A stretch of 50,465 nt of DNA from Actinoplanes sp. TFC3 (GTDB lineage: Bacteria; Actinomycetota; Actinomycetes; Mycobacteriales; Micromonosporaceae), in NCBI RefSeq assembly GCF_001553785.1, contig NZ_LOJP01000001.1, forward strand, positions 4,181,737-4,232,201, given 5' to 3'. Below, piece after piece: positions 8,467-16,191 of this stretch. A program made the translations under genes and the position numbers. Under the pieces are notes generated by a model, which worked only from the letters and a program-made list of their open reading frames with translations, was not told the DNA's origin and made no database searches. How positions within the stretch are numbered: the first letter of the stretch is position 1; every line of letters begins with the position of its first letter.

Positions 8467-9234
8467 ATGCGCTTCGCCACCTGGAACGTGAACTCGGTAA
8501 AGGCCCGGCTCCCCCGGCTGCTGGAGTGGCTGGAGCAGACCGCCCCCGACGTGCTGTGCCTGCAGGAAACCAAGGTCGCCGCCGATGGCTTCCCGGCCGA
8601 CGAGGTCGCTGCGCTCGGGTACGAGACCGCTGCGTACGGCCAGGGTCGCTGGAACGGGGTCGCCCTGCTGTCCAAGGTCGGCCTGCAGGAGGTGCAACGC
8701 GGCTTCGACGGCGAGCCCGGCTACCCCGGCCCCGAGGCCCGAGCGATCAGCGCCACCTGCGGCGGGGTCCGCTTCACCTCCATCTACGTGCCCAACGGGC
8801 GCACCCCGGACGACCCGCACTACGCGTACAAGCTGCAGTGGTTCGCGGCCTTGCGCGCCGCCCTGGCCGGGCAGAAGGGCCCGGCCGTGCTGACCGGCGA
8901 CTTCAACGTCGCCCCCACCGATGACGACGTCTGGGACCCGGGCGTGTTCGTCAACTCCACCCACGTCACCCCGCCGGAACGTGACGCCCTGGCCGCGCTG
9001 CGTGGCCTGGGTCTCACCGACGTCGTCCCGCGTCCCATGAAAGGCGACCATCCGTTCACCTACTGGGACTACCGTGCCGGCATGTTCCACAAGAACCTGG
9101 GCATGCGTATCGACCTGGTGTACGCCACCGCCGATGTGGCTGCCGCGGTCACCGACGCAGTGGTTGACCGGGAGGCCCGTAAGGGCAAAGGTCCCTCGGA
9201 TCATGCGCCCATCGTCGTGGACGCCTCGCTGTGA
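8467..9234 (+). CDS. xthA: Exodeoxyribonuclease III (AP endonuclease)
   Basis: Predicted 255-aa endonuclease/exonuclease/phosphatase-fold enzyme of base excision repair that cleaves at abasic sites and removes 3' blocks. Family motifs are complete: WNVNS (N7), LQETK (E34 metal ligand), TGDFNVAP (catalytic Asp and Asn), the YWDYRAG segment, MRIDLVYAT, and SDHAPI (catalytic Asp-His) near the end. The start is the ATG giving MRFATWNVNS; the longer open frame upstream is not family-like. No strong Shine-Dalgarno is visible. Length is normal for the ExoIII/ExoA group. Confidence 0.95.
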   Translation: MRFATWNVNSVKARLPRLLEWLEQTAPDVLCLQETKVAADGFPADEVAALGYETAAYGQGRWNGVALLSKVGLQEVQRGFDGEPGYPGPEARAISATCGGVRFTSIYVPNGRTPDDPHYAYKLQWFAALRAALAGQKGPAVLTGDFNVAPTDDDVWDPGVFVNSTHVTPPERDALAALRGLGLTDVVPRPMKGDHPFTYWDYRAGMFHKNLGMRIDLVYATADVAAAVTDAVVDREARKGKGPSDHAPIVVDASL

Positions 9235-9324
9235 ACTGTGCGGCGCGGCGCTGAGCCGGGAGGCGCGGACGGTCAGGAGGCGTAGGCTGGTCAGGATCTG
9301 TACCGGAAGAAGGGAGGACCGTTG

Positions 9325-11022
9325 ATGAGCCGTTTACCCGTTCAGGCCGGCGTGCGCTCAACCGGCTCTCCCACCCCGGCTCTGCTGCGCGCGGCGCTGG
9401 ACGCCTCAAGTGAGGCGATCATCCTGTGCGCCGCCGACGGGGACACGATCGTGTTGGTCAACGCGGCGGCAGCCGAGCTGGTCCCGGACCTCGAACCGGG
9501 CGCCGGCACCCGCGACTGCGCCTTCACCGCGTTGGCCGAGGCGACCGCTGGAGGCGCCGAGACGTTCTCCGCCGAGCACGGCGAGCGCCACCTCGAGGGC
9601 CGGCGCCGCCCGCTCGACGCCGGCCACTACGCCTGGTATCTGCGAGACAGCACCGAAGAGGTACGCCGCGCCGCCCAGTTCCACGCCGAGCGTGCTCGCA
9701 CCACGTTCCTGGCTGAGGCCGGGCGGCGGCTGTCGGCTTCGCTCAACCAGCGGCGCTGCCTGCGTACCACCGCCGAACTAGCGGTGTCACACCTGGCCGA
9801 CGCCGCGATGGTCTTCCTGCCCGCACGACGCCGGCAGAGCGAGTGGATCCGCCTGGTTGCCGGCGAAACGCTGGAGGAGGGCATGCTGCGCGAGCGGCTG
9901 CTCGGCGAGGTGCCCGGCCTGGAGGAGGCCCTCGCCGGTTTCCCGCCGATCCCCAGCCGCTGGCTCGACCCCTCGCAGGCCCCGGCCTGGCTGCTGCCCG
10001 AGGACTTCGGACCGGTCGGCGCCCTGCTGGCGATCCCGCTGCCCGGCAACGCCGAGCCGGCCGGCGCGCTGATCCTGGCCCGCCGGGGACCCGCACCGGC
10101 GTTCACCCCCGAGGACGAGATGCTCGCCCGCATCTTCGCCGCGCGGGCCGGCGCCGCCCTCTCCGCCGCCGCGCTCTACCGCGATCAGGTCGACACCACG
10201 GCGATCCTGCAGGCCGACCTGCTGCCCCCGGAGCTGCCCCAACCCGACGGGATCGAGCTGATCGGCTCCTACCAGGCCGCCCGCGACGAGCTGCGCATCG
10301 GCGGCGACTTCTACGACGTGTTCGAGCCTACCGCTCGCAGCTCCGACACGGTGATCGTGCTGGGTGACGTGTGCGGCAAGGGACCGGAAGCGGCGGTGCT
10401 CACCGGCAAGATCCGCCAGACCCTGCGGGCGTTGCGGCTGCTCGAGGACGACCCGGCGGTCATGCTGACCGTGCTCAACCAGGCCCTGCTCGGCGCCACC
10501 CGCCAGCACCGCTTCGCCACCCTGGTGATCGGCGCGCTCAGCCGCATCGAACACGGCCGGGTCCGGCTCACCCTGGCCACCGGCGGCCACCCGGTGCCGC
10601 TGATCCTGCGCAACGACGGGACGGTGGAAGCCGCGCCGGTCAAGGGCACCCTGATCGGTGTGGTCCCGCAGATCACCGTGCAGCCCGCGACCATCGAGCT
10701 GGCCCCCGGCGAGACCTGCCTGTTCTACAGCGACGGGCTCACCGAGGCCCGCGGCGGGCCCAGCGGGCAGGAACAATACGGTGAGACCCGGCTGCGCGAC
10801 GCCCTGGCCGGGTGCCGGGGCATGCCCGGCGATGCGGCGGTGGAACGCGTCCGCCAGCTCGTGTCGGACTGGGTGCACGGCGGCGTACGCGACGACATCG
10901 CCATGCTCGCGGTGCGCGCCCCGGCCCGCACCCGGCTCAGCCTGATGGACACCGGTGCCACGCCGCTGTCCCCGTTTGCCATCGAAGCCCGGCGGGGCGA
11001 CCGGAGGAACCGTAACCGCTGA
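9325..11022 (+). CDS. PAS-GAF-SpoIIE PP2C-type protein phosphatase
   Basis: Predicted 565-aa soluble regulator. Residues about 18-115 form a PAS-like domain, about 120-295 a GAF domain, and about 310-535 a SpoIIE/RsbU-type PP2C phosphatase. Metal-site residues are seen in GGDFYDVF, GDVCGKG, SDGLTEA and RDDIAM. Phosphatases of this class dephosphorylate STAS anti-anti-sigma proteins in partner-switching pathways; the PAS and GAF parts would sense the signal. The start is the ATG 7 bases after AGGGAGG; an adjacent TTG is too close to it. The stop codon overlaps the start codon of the next gene (TGATG), so the cobalamin-binding protein is probably made in step with it and is a likely partner. 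No STAS or anti-sigma kinase gene is next to it. Confidence 0.9.
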   Translation: MSRLPVQAGVRSTGSPTPALLRAALDASSEAIILCAADGDTIVLVNAAAAELVPDLEPGAGTRDCAFTALAEATAGGAETFSAEHGERHLEGRRRPLDAGHYAWYLRDSTEEVRRAAQFHAERARTTFLAEAGRRLSASLNQRRCLRTTAELAVSHLADAAMVFLPARRRQSEWIRLVAGETLEEGMLRERLLGEVPGLEEALAGFPPIPSRWLDPSQAPAWLLPEDFGPVGALLAIPLPGNAEPAGALILARRGPAPAFTPEDEMLARIFAARAGAALSAAALYRDQVDTTAILQADLLPPELPQPDGIELIGSYQAARDELRIGGDFYDVFEPTARSSDTVIVLGDVCGKGPEAAVLTGKIRQTLRALRLLEDDPAVMLTVLNQALLGATRQHRFATLVIGALSRIEHGRVRLTLATGGHPVPLILRNDGTVEAAPVKGTLIGVVPQITVQPATIELAPGETCLFYSDGLTEARGGPSGQEQYGETRLRDALAGCRGMPGDAAVERVRQLVSDWVHGGVRDDIAMLAVRAPARTRLSLMDTGATPLSPFAIEARRGDRRNRNR

Positions 11023-12068
11023 TGACAGCCACCAGCACGTCCCCCCTGACGGCAACCGGCCCCGAGGCCGGCGACCGGTTCCTGTCCCTGGTCGGCGACG
11101 GCGACGAGTACGGGGCTGTCGAGATGGTGAACGCCTTACTGGATGCGGGCGTACCGGCGCAGCGGGTCATGGTTGATCTGATCGCCCCCACCCAAGCCCG
11201 CGTCGGGGAACTGTGGGCCACAAACGCCTGGTCGGTGGCCCGGGAACACGCCGCCACAGCCATCAGCGAACGAGCCCTGGCCGCAGTGGCCGCCCGCAAC
11301 AACACGCGCCCGACCCGCGGCCGTATCACTGTGGCCTGCGCCGACGGTGAATGGCATGCCCTGCCGGGCCGCATCCTAGGCGAGGTACTCCGCCTGGACG
11401 GCTGGCGGGTCGACTTCCTGGGCGCCAACGTGCCCGGCCCCCACCTGGTGACCCACCTGCACCAGACCGGCCCGGACGCGGTGGCGCTGAGCTGCATGAT
11501 TCCCACCCGTCTCCCCCGGGCTCACGCCGCGATCACCGCCTGCCGCTCGGTCGGCGTACCCGTCATTGCCGGCGGCCGAGGCTTCGGCCCCGACGGCCGC
11601 TGGGCCCGCAAACTGGGTGCCGACGCCTGGGAACCCCACGCCGACGCGGCGGTGATGCGGCTGGCCGAGAACTGGCCCCCACCCCTGACCGACCCGTACA
11701 AAGCCTCCCTCGGTTCTTCGGGGGCGCTCGGGGACGAGGAATACACCTATGTGGTCCGCAACCGCGCCACCCTGGTGCGAACCGGCCTGGACAAACTCCA
11801 CGCCGCCTACCCCGGCATGGCCGAGTACGACCAACGCCAGACCGACGCCACCGCCGAGGACCTGGGCCACATCGTCGACTTCCTGGCGGCTGCGTTGTAC
11901 GTCGGTGACCAGGTAATTTTTACCGACTTTGTGAGCTGGACGCAGGCGGTGCTGGAGGCTCGAGGGGTGCCGGCGGTGGCCCTGCAGACGGGGTTGCGGC
12001 TGGTCCGGGACCAGCTACGGGACTACCCGGCGGCCAGGGGGTTCTTGGATGCTGGGTTGGCGGCTTAA
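11022..12068 (+). CDS. CarH-like cobalamin-binding sensor without DNA-binding domain
   Basis: Predicted 348-aa protein. Residues about 15-95 match the four-helix B12-binding-2 region, including W65-x9-E75-H76, the motif that caps adenosylcobalamin in CarH/LitR photoreceptors. Residues about 100-205 match the Rossmann B12-binding domain, with E110-W-H112 at the place of the lower axial histidine, LSCMIP at the SxL position and IAGG at the GG position. The usual glycine after the histidine is one residue late (P115, G116). There is no MerR-type helix-turn-helix at the N-terminus; instead a C-terminal helical domain of about 135 residues of unknown type follows. Its ATG overlaps the phosphatase stop codon by one base. 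Light- or cobalamin-dependent control of the phosphatase is inferred. Confidence 0.85.
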   Translation: MTATSTSPLTATGPEAGDRFLSLVGDGDEYGAVEMVNALLDAGVPAQRVMVDLIAPTQARVGELWATNAWSVAREHAATAISERALAAVAARNNTRPTRGRITVACADGEWHALPGRILGEVLRLDGWRVDFLGANVPGPHLVTHLHQTGPDAVALSCMIPTRLPRAHAAITACRSVGVPVIAGGRGFGPDGRWARKLGADAWEPHADAAVMRLAENWPPPLTDPYKASLGSSGALGDEEYTYVVRNRATLVRTGLDKLHAAYPGMAEYDQRQTDATAEDLGHIVDFLAAALYVGDQVIFTDFVSWTQAVLEARGVPAVALQTGLRLVRDQLRDYPAARGFLDAGLAA

Positions 12069-12081
12069 CGGAGGCCGCTTC

Positions 12082-12309
12082 ATGCCCGAGTTTTCCGTTC
12101 ATCTCGACCATGACACGCTCGCGGCCGAGAACCTGATCGCCGCGGTACCGCCGGCAGTGCCCGGCGCCGTCGATGACGCCAAGGCCGTCCCGGCAACCCA
12201 CCACGGCGCGCACGACCGCCGCCAAGCGTCCCGCGACCGGGCGAGCCGCGAAAAGGCCGGCCGTGCAACCCGCGGCGGCGGCCGCTCCTACGCGTTCCGC
12301 CGCAGCTGA
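12082..12309 (+). CDS. Small Arg-rich protein, third gene of the SpoIIE/B12-sensor set
   Basis: A 75-codon frame begins at ATG with GGAGG 7 bases upstream, 13 bases after the stop of the B12 sensor. The N-terminal half is acidic/hydrophobic (MPEFSVHLDHDTLAAENLIAA), the C-terminal half basic (many Arg, ending SYAFRRS). Third-position GC is high throughout, which favours a real gene. From about 12173 a second frame also reads as an Ala/Pro/Lys/Arg-rich tail of the histone-like kind (AAKRPATGRAAKRPAV), so a frameshift between two halves is possible. No family recognised. Confidence 0.55.
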   Translation: MPEFSVHLDHDTLAAENLIAAVPPAVPGAVDDAKAVPATHHGAHDRRQASRDRASREKAGRATRGGGRSYAFRRS

Positions 12310-12400
12310 TCCCATCCGACCGCGCATCAAGCCGTGGAGCCGCTGGCCAAGCAGTGCAGCCAGCGCAAGCAGCGCAGCGAGCCGGGACCCTTGCCGAGGT

Positions 12401-12458
12401 CCCGGCCCGCTGCTGTCCCAGCTCCGCCGATGTGGGCCGTTACGGACGGCGGGCCGGG
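12401..12458. repeat. Long-armed inverted repeat between convergent genes
   Basis: CCCGGCCCGC (12401-12410) and its exact complement GCGGGCCGGG (12449-12458) flank 38 bases. The element lies between the ends of the small basic gene (plus) and the LamG gene (minus), a position that fits a bidirectional transcription stop. The rest of 12310-12485 shows no gene. Confidence 0.4.
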
Positions 12459-12485
12459 AGCATTACGAGGGCCCGGGCCAGAGCC

Positions 12486-13235
12486 TCAGCCGAGGCGCGC
12501 GTACACGTCGTCGAGCAGGCCGTGGAACATGTCGCTGGTGGTGTTGAAGTTGGGGCCGCCGATGCGCAGGGGCTTGGCGTTGCCGATGGACAGGGTGGCC
12601 GGGATGGTGATGTGGCCGCTGTCCTTGCCGTCCACGTACACGGTGAGGAAGCTGCCCGAGCGCTGGCACATGACGTCGTGCCACTTGTTGTCGGCCACGC
12701 CGACGGTGGAGCGGACCAGGTAGATGTCCGGCTTGGCCGAGCCTTGGCCGATCACGACGCACTGGGCTTTGGCCTGGTTGGCGCCGATCTGCATCTTCCA
12801 CTGGCTCTCGGTGTCGTAGACACCCTTCTGCATGACGTTGGAGGAGCCCACGACCTGCGCCTTTGTCACGCGGACGGTGGCGCCCCAGCGGAACAGCCGG
12901 GTGCCGGGGTCCAGTTGCGGGTCGTCGGTGCCTTCGAGCAGCGAGCGGGCGCAGGTTGCGGCCTTGGGCGCGCAGGTCGCGGGGAAGGCGGCGTACTTGT
13001 CCGCCGTGGTGCCGTTGAAGTGCATGTTGCCGCCGTCGACGCGGCGGACCGAGAGGGCGGAACCGCGGCCGGAGCGGTCGGAGACCTTGCCGCCGCCGAC
13101 GGTGCCGGTGTCGAAGGTGTAGCGCGCCACGGTGACCGGCGCTGTGGCGGCGGGCTGGGCCGGGGCGGCGCCCGCCGGGGCCGGGGTCAGGGTGACCGCG
13201 GCGAGGACTGTGCCGAGCAGAGCGGTGAATCGCAT
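12486..13235 (-). CDS. Secreted LamG/concanavalin-like protein
   Basis: Predicted 249-aa exported protein. Residues 1-24 are a signal peptide (MRFTALLGTVLAAVTLTPAPAGAAPA, cut near the AGA-AP site). The mature part has the beta-sandwich pattern of LamG/concanavalin-like domains: VARYTFD at its start, DNKWHDVMCQRSGSFLTVYVDGKDSG in the middle, and PLRIGG...FHGLLDDVYARLG at the end, which is the usual Laminin-G-like closing segment. Several cysteines suggest disulfides. No enzyme domain is attached, so it is probably a sugar- or surface-binding protein. The ATG has no Shine-Dalgarno; a promoter whose -10 ends 6 bases before it suggests a leaderless mRNA. A TTG start 36 bases upstream would put residues before the signal peptide and is rejected. 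Confidence 0.75.
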   Translation of the reverse strand: MRFTALLGTVLAAVTLTPAPAGAAPAQPAATAPVTVARYTFDTGTVGGGKVSDRSGRGSALSVRRVDGGNMHFNGTTADKYAAFPATCAPKAATCARSLLEGTDDPQLDPGTRLFRWGATVRVTKAQVVGSSNVMQKGVYDTESQWKMQIGANQAKAQCVVIGQGSAKPDIYLVRSTVGVADNKWHDVMCQRSGSFLTVYVDGKDSGHITIPATLSIGNAKPLRIGGPNFNTTSDMFHGLLDDVYARLG

Positions 13236-13241
13236 GGGGTG

Positions 13242-13271
13242 AAAGTACGTTTTGTTGCGTAAGAGAGGCAA
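13242..13271 (-). promoter_or_regulatory. Leaderless promoter of the LamG gene
   Basis: On the minus strand TTGCCT (13271-13266) and TACTTT (13247-13242) are 18 bases apart, and the -10 ends 6 bases before the ATG. Transcription would begin at or next to the start codon, which agrees with the absence of a ribosome site. Confidence 0.5.
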
Positions 13272-13340
13272 ACGCGAGTTGTCAGTATTTCGGGCCCGTA
13301 GTTTGACCGATTCGGTTGGTTTCGGGGACTGGACGGGCTT

Positions 13341-13721
13341 TCAGAGCAGTCCGGCCGTTTCCGCGATCAGGCAGACGGCGACGAGGCGCATGCAGTGCCA
13401 GTCGGCGGCGAGCCACGCGGTGCCGGTCAGCGGGGCGTGACCGGGCTCGGGGATCGAGCGGCGCATGCGGGCCGCGCCGGCGACGATCGATTTGGCGTAC
13501 GCGGCCAGACCCTCGGCGCCCATCTCGCGGCCGGCGCTGTGCAGGGCATCCCGCACGGCAGCAGCGTGCTGGTCGACCTGCGCGAGCAGCCCGGCGTCAC
13601 CCAGCGCGGCAGCCAGGCCGTCCACGCCGACCCGCGCCATCATCTCGTCCAGGTACGCGGTGGCCGGGTCGGCAACGGTGAGGGCGGAAACCGGGGCGAA
13701 GGCGCGGAAGTCGTTGGTCAT
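13341..13721 (-). CDS. Small conserved-looking helical protein, unknown function
   Basis: A 126-aa product beginning MTNDFRAFAPVSALTV. It is Ala-rich and mostly helical, with the segment YLDEMMARVGVDGLAAALGDAGLLAQVDQHAA and a central RDALHSAG turn. There is no signal peptide or membrane span. From memory it resembles short actinobacterial DUF proteins found near regulatory or natural-product genes (possibly the DUF6401 type), but I cannot confirm this. The ATG lacks a clear Shine-Dalgarno. It follows the GGDEF-EAL gene on the same strand after 80 bases. Confidence 0.6.
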   Translation of the reverse strand: MTNDFRAFAPVSALTVADPATAYLDEMMARVGVDGLAAALGDAGLLAQVDQHAAAVRDALHSAGREMGAEGLAAYAKSIVAGAARMRRSIPEPGHAPLTGTAWLAADWHCMRLVAVCLIAETAGLL

Positions 13722-13801
13722 GAGAGGAACTTATGGCCTCGTGACCCCCGTTGGCAGCGGGGTAACCGAACGGCACCCGAGCGCTGCCCGCAGCGCACCT
13801 G

Positions 13802-16144
13802 TCAGCTCACGCGTGAGCCCCATGAGGCGTTTGTGAGCAGCGAGGACGCCTGCTCGGCGGGCAGCGGGCGGGCGAAGTAGAAGCCCTGCGCGCGGTCGCA
13901 CCCGAGTTCGCGCAGCAGCGCCACCTGCTCGGCCGTTTCGACGCCCTCGGCGATGGTGCCCAGGTTGAGCCCGGCCGCCAGGTCGATGATCGCCTTGACC
14001 ATGGTGCGCGCCGCCTGGTCGCCCTCACCGGGCACGGGCATGAACGACTTGTCGATTTTGACGAGGTCGATGGGCAGGTCGCGCAGGTACGCCAGCGAGG
14101 AGTAGCCGGTGCCGAAGTCGTCGACGGCCACCCGGACCCCGCGAGCCCGCAGCGTCACCAGGTGGCGGATGGCCTGCTCGGTGACCATGCCCGAGGCGAC
14201 CAGCACGCCCTCGGTGATCTCCAGGATGAGCGAGGCCGGGGACAGGCCGGTGTCGCTGAGCACGGAGAGCACCTGGGCGGCGAAGTCGAGTTCGCGTAGC
14301 TGACGCGGCGACACGTTCACCGAGACCACGGCGGCGTGCTGAGCGCGGTGCCACCCGGCGACCACCTCGCAGGCCCGGCGCAGCACCCACGCCCCGATCG
14401 GCACGATCAGGCCGCTGTCCTCGGTGGCCGGGATGAACCGGTCCGGCGGCACCATCGCCTCGCCCTGCGGCTGCCAGCGGATCAGGGCCTCCACCCCGGT
14501 CATGCGCTCGTCGGCGAGGCGGATCAGCGGCTGGAAGTGCACGATCAGCTCGTCGCGCTCGATGGCCCCGCGCAGGCGCTCCACCGTACGGGCGGCTTCG
14601 GTCTTCTTCTCGCTCAGAGAATGCTGGAACTGCGTCATCTGGTCGCGCCCGGCCGCTTTGGCCTCGTGCAACGCCATGTAGGCATCGCGGAGCACGTCCC
14701 CGGTCAGCAGGCCGCTGTCGAGCTCGCGCAGCCCGATGCTCACCGTGGCGAACAGCTGGTGCGCCTGCACTTCGAACGGCATCCGCATGGCCGACAGGAT
14801 GCGCTCGCCCAGCTTGGTGCACGCGGCGGGATCGAGCCCCTCGGCCAGCACTGCGAACTCGTCGCTGTCCAGCCGCGCAAGCATGCTGCCGCCGGGCACG
14901 GCCTCGGCCAGCCGCCGGCATGCCACCAGCAGCAGCTCGTCCCCGACGGCGTGTCCGAAGCGGTCGTTGACCTCCTTGAACGCGTCCAGGTCGGCAATGA
15001 TCAGCGCCCCGGCCCGCTCCCCGGCCAGCGCGGAGGTGAGGCGTTCGTAGAGCAGCTCCCGGTTGGGCAGCCCGGTGAGGCTGTCGTGCTGGGCGCGGTG
15101 GCGCAGCTCCTCTCGCAGCTCCGCTTCCATGCTCAGCGAGTTCTGCAGGGCGGTCGCGTGCCGGCGGGTCACCATGTTGAGCTGGCGCATCCGCGCGACC
15201 ACCAGGGCGGCGGTCAAGGCGGTGGCGCCGACCGGGACGATGATGTCGCCGACGCCGAGCCGGGTGCGCTCGGTCAGCAGGAAGATGCCGGACATGATCG
15301 GGGTCGCCACGACCGTACCGATGTAGATCCACGACGTGCCGATGTCGCGCGCCTCGTCGGCGTCCTGGACCGGGGGCGCGCCGGCCATCGACGGGTGCAG
15401 AGCCGCCGTGCCGATCAGGGCGCTGGCGAGCATCCAGCACTCGAGGCTCACCAGCGGCGGGCCGTGATCACCCAGCAGCGCGATGAGGAACGCCGTGTCG
15501 CCGGTGAGCAACGCGCCCATGCTGACCATGAGCATCAGCCAGGAGAGAGACCTGCCGCCGCCGAGCAGGAGCAGCCGCAACGCCAGGGCGAAGATGACCA
15601 TGTCGAGCATGGGGAACGCGACGACATGGAATTCCCCGGGGGCCAGCTTGGCTTCCGAGACGTACGGGTCGACCAGCACGGTCCACCACACGACCAGCGC
15701 GCCGCTGGTGATGATGCCGGCTTCGACGTACCCCGCGAAGCGCAATTCTTTGCGGCCCTGCACGGGCAGCACCGCGAGCGCCGCGCCCAGCGCCGGATAG
15801 ATCGTGTAGTAGAGCAGGTCGACCGAGGCCGAGGTGCCGATCACGTGGGTCTGCTGCAGCACCCGCCAGGCCACGTTGCTGACCACGGTGTACCCCGCGG
15901 CGAAGGCCAGCATCCGCCAGCCCAGCGCGAACCGGGGCCGGTGCAGCCGGACTCCGAACAGCAGGATCACCACGATCAGCAAGGAGCCGAGCAACTGCAC
16001 GGCGCCCTGCGGCCCGGCGGGCAGGAACGGGATCGCCGCCATCGCCGCGATGAAGAACACGAGGTGCCACAACCACCATTGCCGGGCTGAGCGCGGCCGT
16101 TCGCCCGCTGTGGCTGCCGCAGGATTCTTTCCCACGTCTCTCAC
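13802..16144 (-). CDS. Membrane protein with degenerate GGDEF and intact EAL domain
   Basis: Predicted 780-aa integral membrane protein with about nine or ten spans in residues 24-320. The diguanylate cyclase domain follows, but its active-site loop reads D-S-D-E-F (426-430) instead of GGDEF, so cyclase activity is probably lost. The EAL domain is complete: EAL at 552-554, SVNVSPRQL, EITEG, DDFGTG, KIDKSF, AEGVE. It is thus likely a c-di-GMP phosphodiesterase, perhaps with GTP sensing by the inactive GGDEF domain. Translation is assigned to the GTG at 16144; a second GTG three codons on is equally possible. The sensor part is related to that of the protein at 5775-8063 (both have a FDV/LDM - GDT/GDL - AALHPS pattern). 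Confidence 0.88.
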   Translation of the reverse strand: MRDVGKNPAAATAGERPRSARQWWLWHLVFFIAAMAAIPFLPAGPQGAVQLLGSLLIVVILLFGVRLHRPRFALGWRMLAFAAGYTVVSNVAWRVLQQTHVIGTSASVDLLYYTIYPALGAALAVLPVQGRKELRFAGYVEAGIITSGALVVWWTVLVDPYVSEAKLAPGEFHVVAFPMLDMVIFALALRLLLLGGGRSLSWLMLMVSMGALLTGDTAFLIALLGDHGPPLVSLECWMLASALIGTAALHPSMAGAPPVQDADEARDIGTSWIYIGTVVATPIMSGIFLLTERTRLGVGDIIVPVGATALTAALVVARMRQLNMVTRRHATALQNSLSMEAELREELRHRAQHDSLTGLPNRELLYERLTSALAGERAGALIIADLDAFKEVNDRFGHAVGDELLLVACRRLAEAVPGGSMLARLDSDEFAVLAEGLDPAACTKLGERILSAMRMPFEVQAHQLFATVSIGLRELDSGLLTGDVLRDAYMALHEAKAAGRDQMTQFQHSLSEKKTEAARTVERLRGAIERDELIVHFQPLIRLADERMTGVEALIRWQPQGEAMVPPDRFIPATEDSGLIVPIGAWVLRRACEVVAGWHRAQHAAVVSVNVSPRQLRELDFAAQVLSVLSDTGLSPASLILEITEGVLVASGMVTEQAIRHLVTLRARGVRVAVDDFGTGYSSLAYLRDLPIDLVKIDKSFMPVPGEGDQAARTMVKAIIDLAAGLNLGTIAEGVETAEQVALLRELGCDRAQGFYFARPLPAEQASSLLTNASWGSRVS

Positions 16145-16191
16145 GTTCGCATGATCTTGGACAAGTCAATGGCAGAACCGCAGACAACTTC

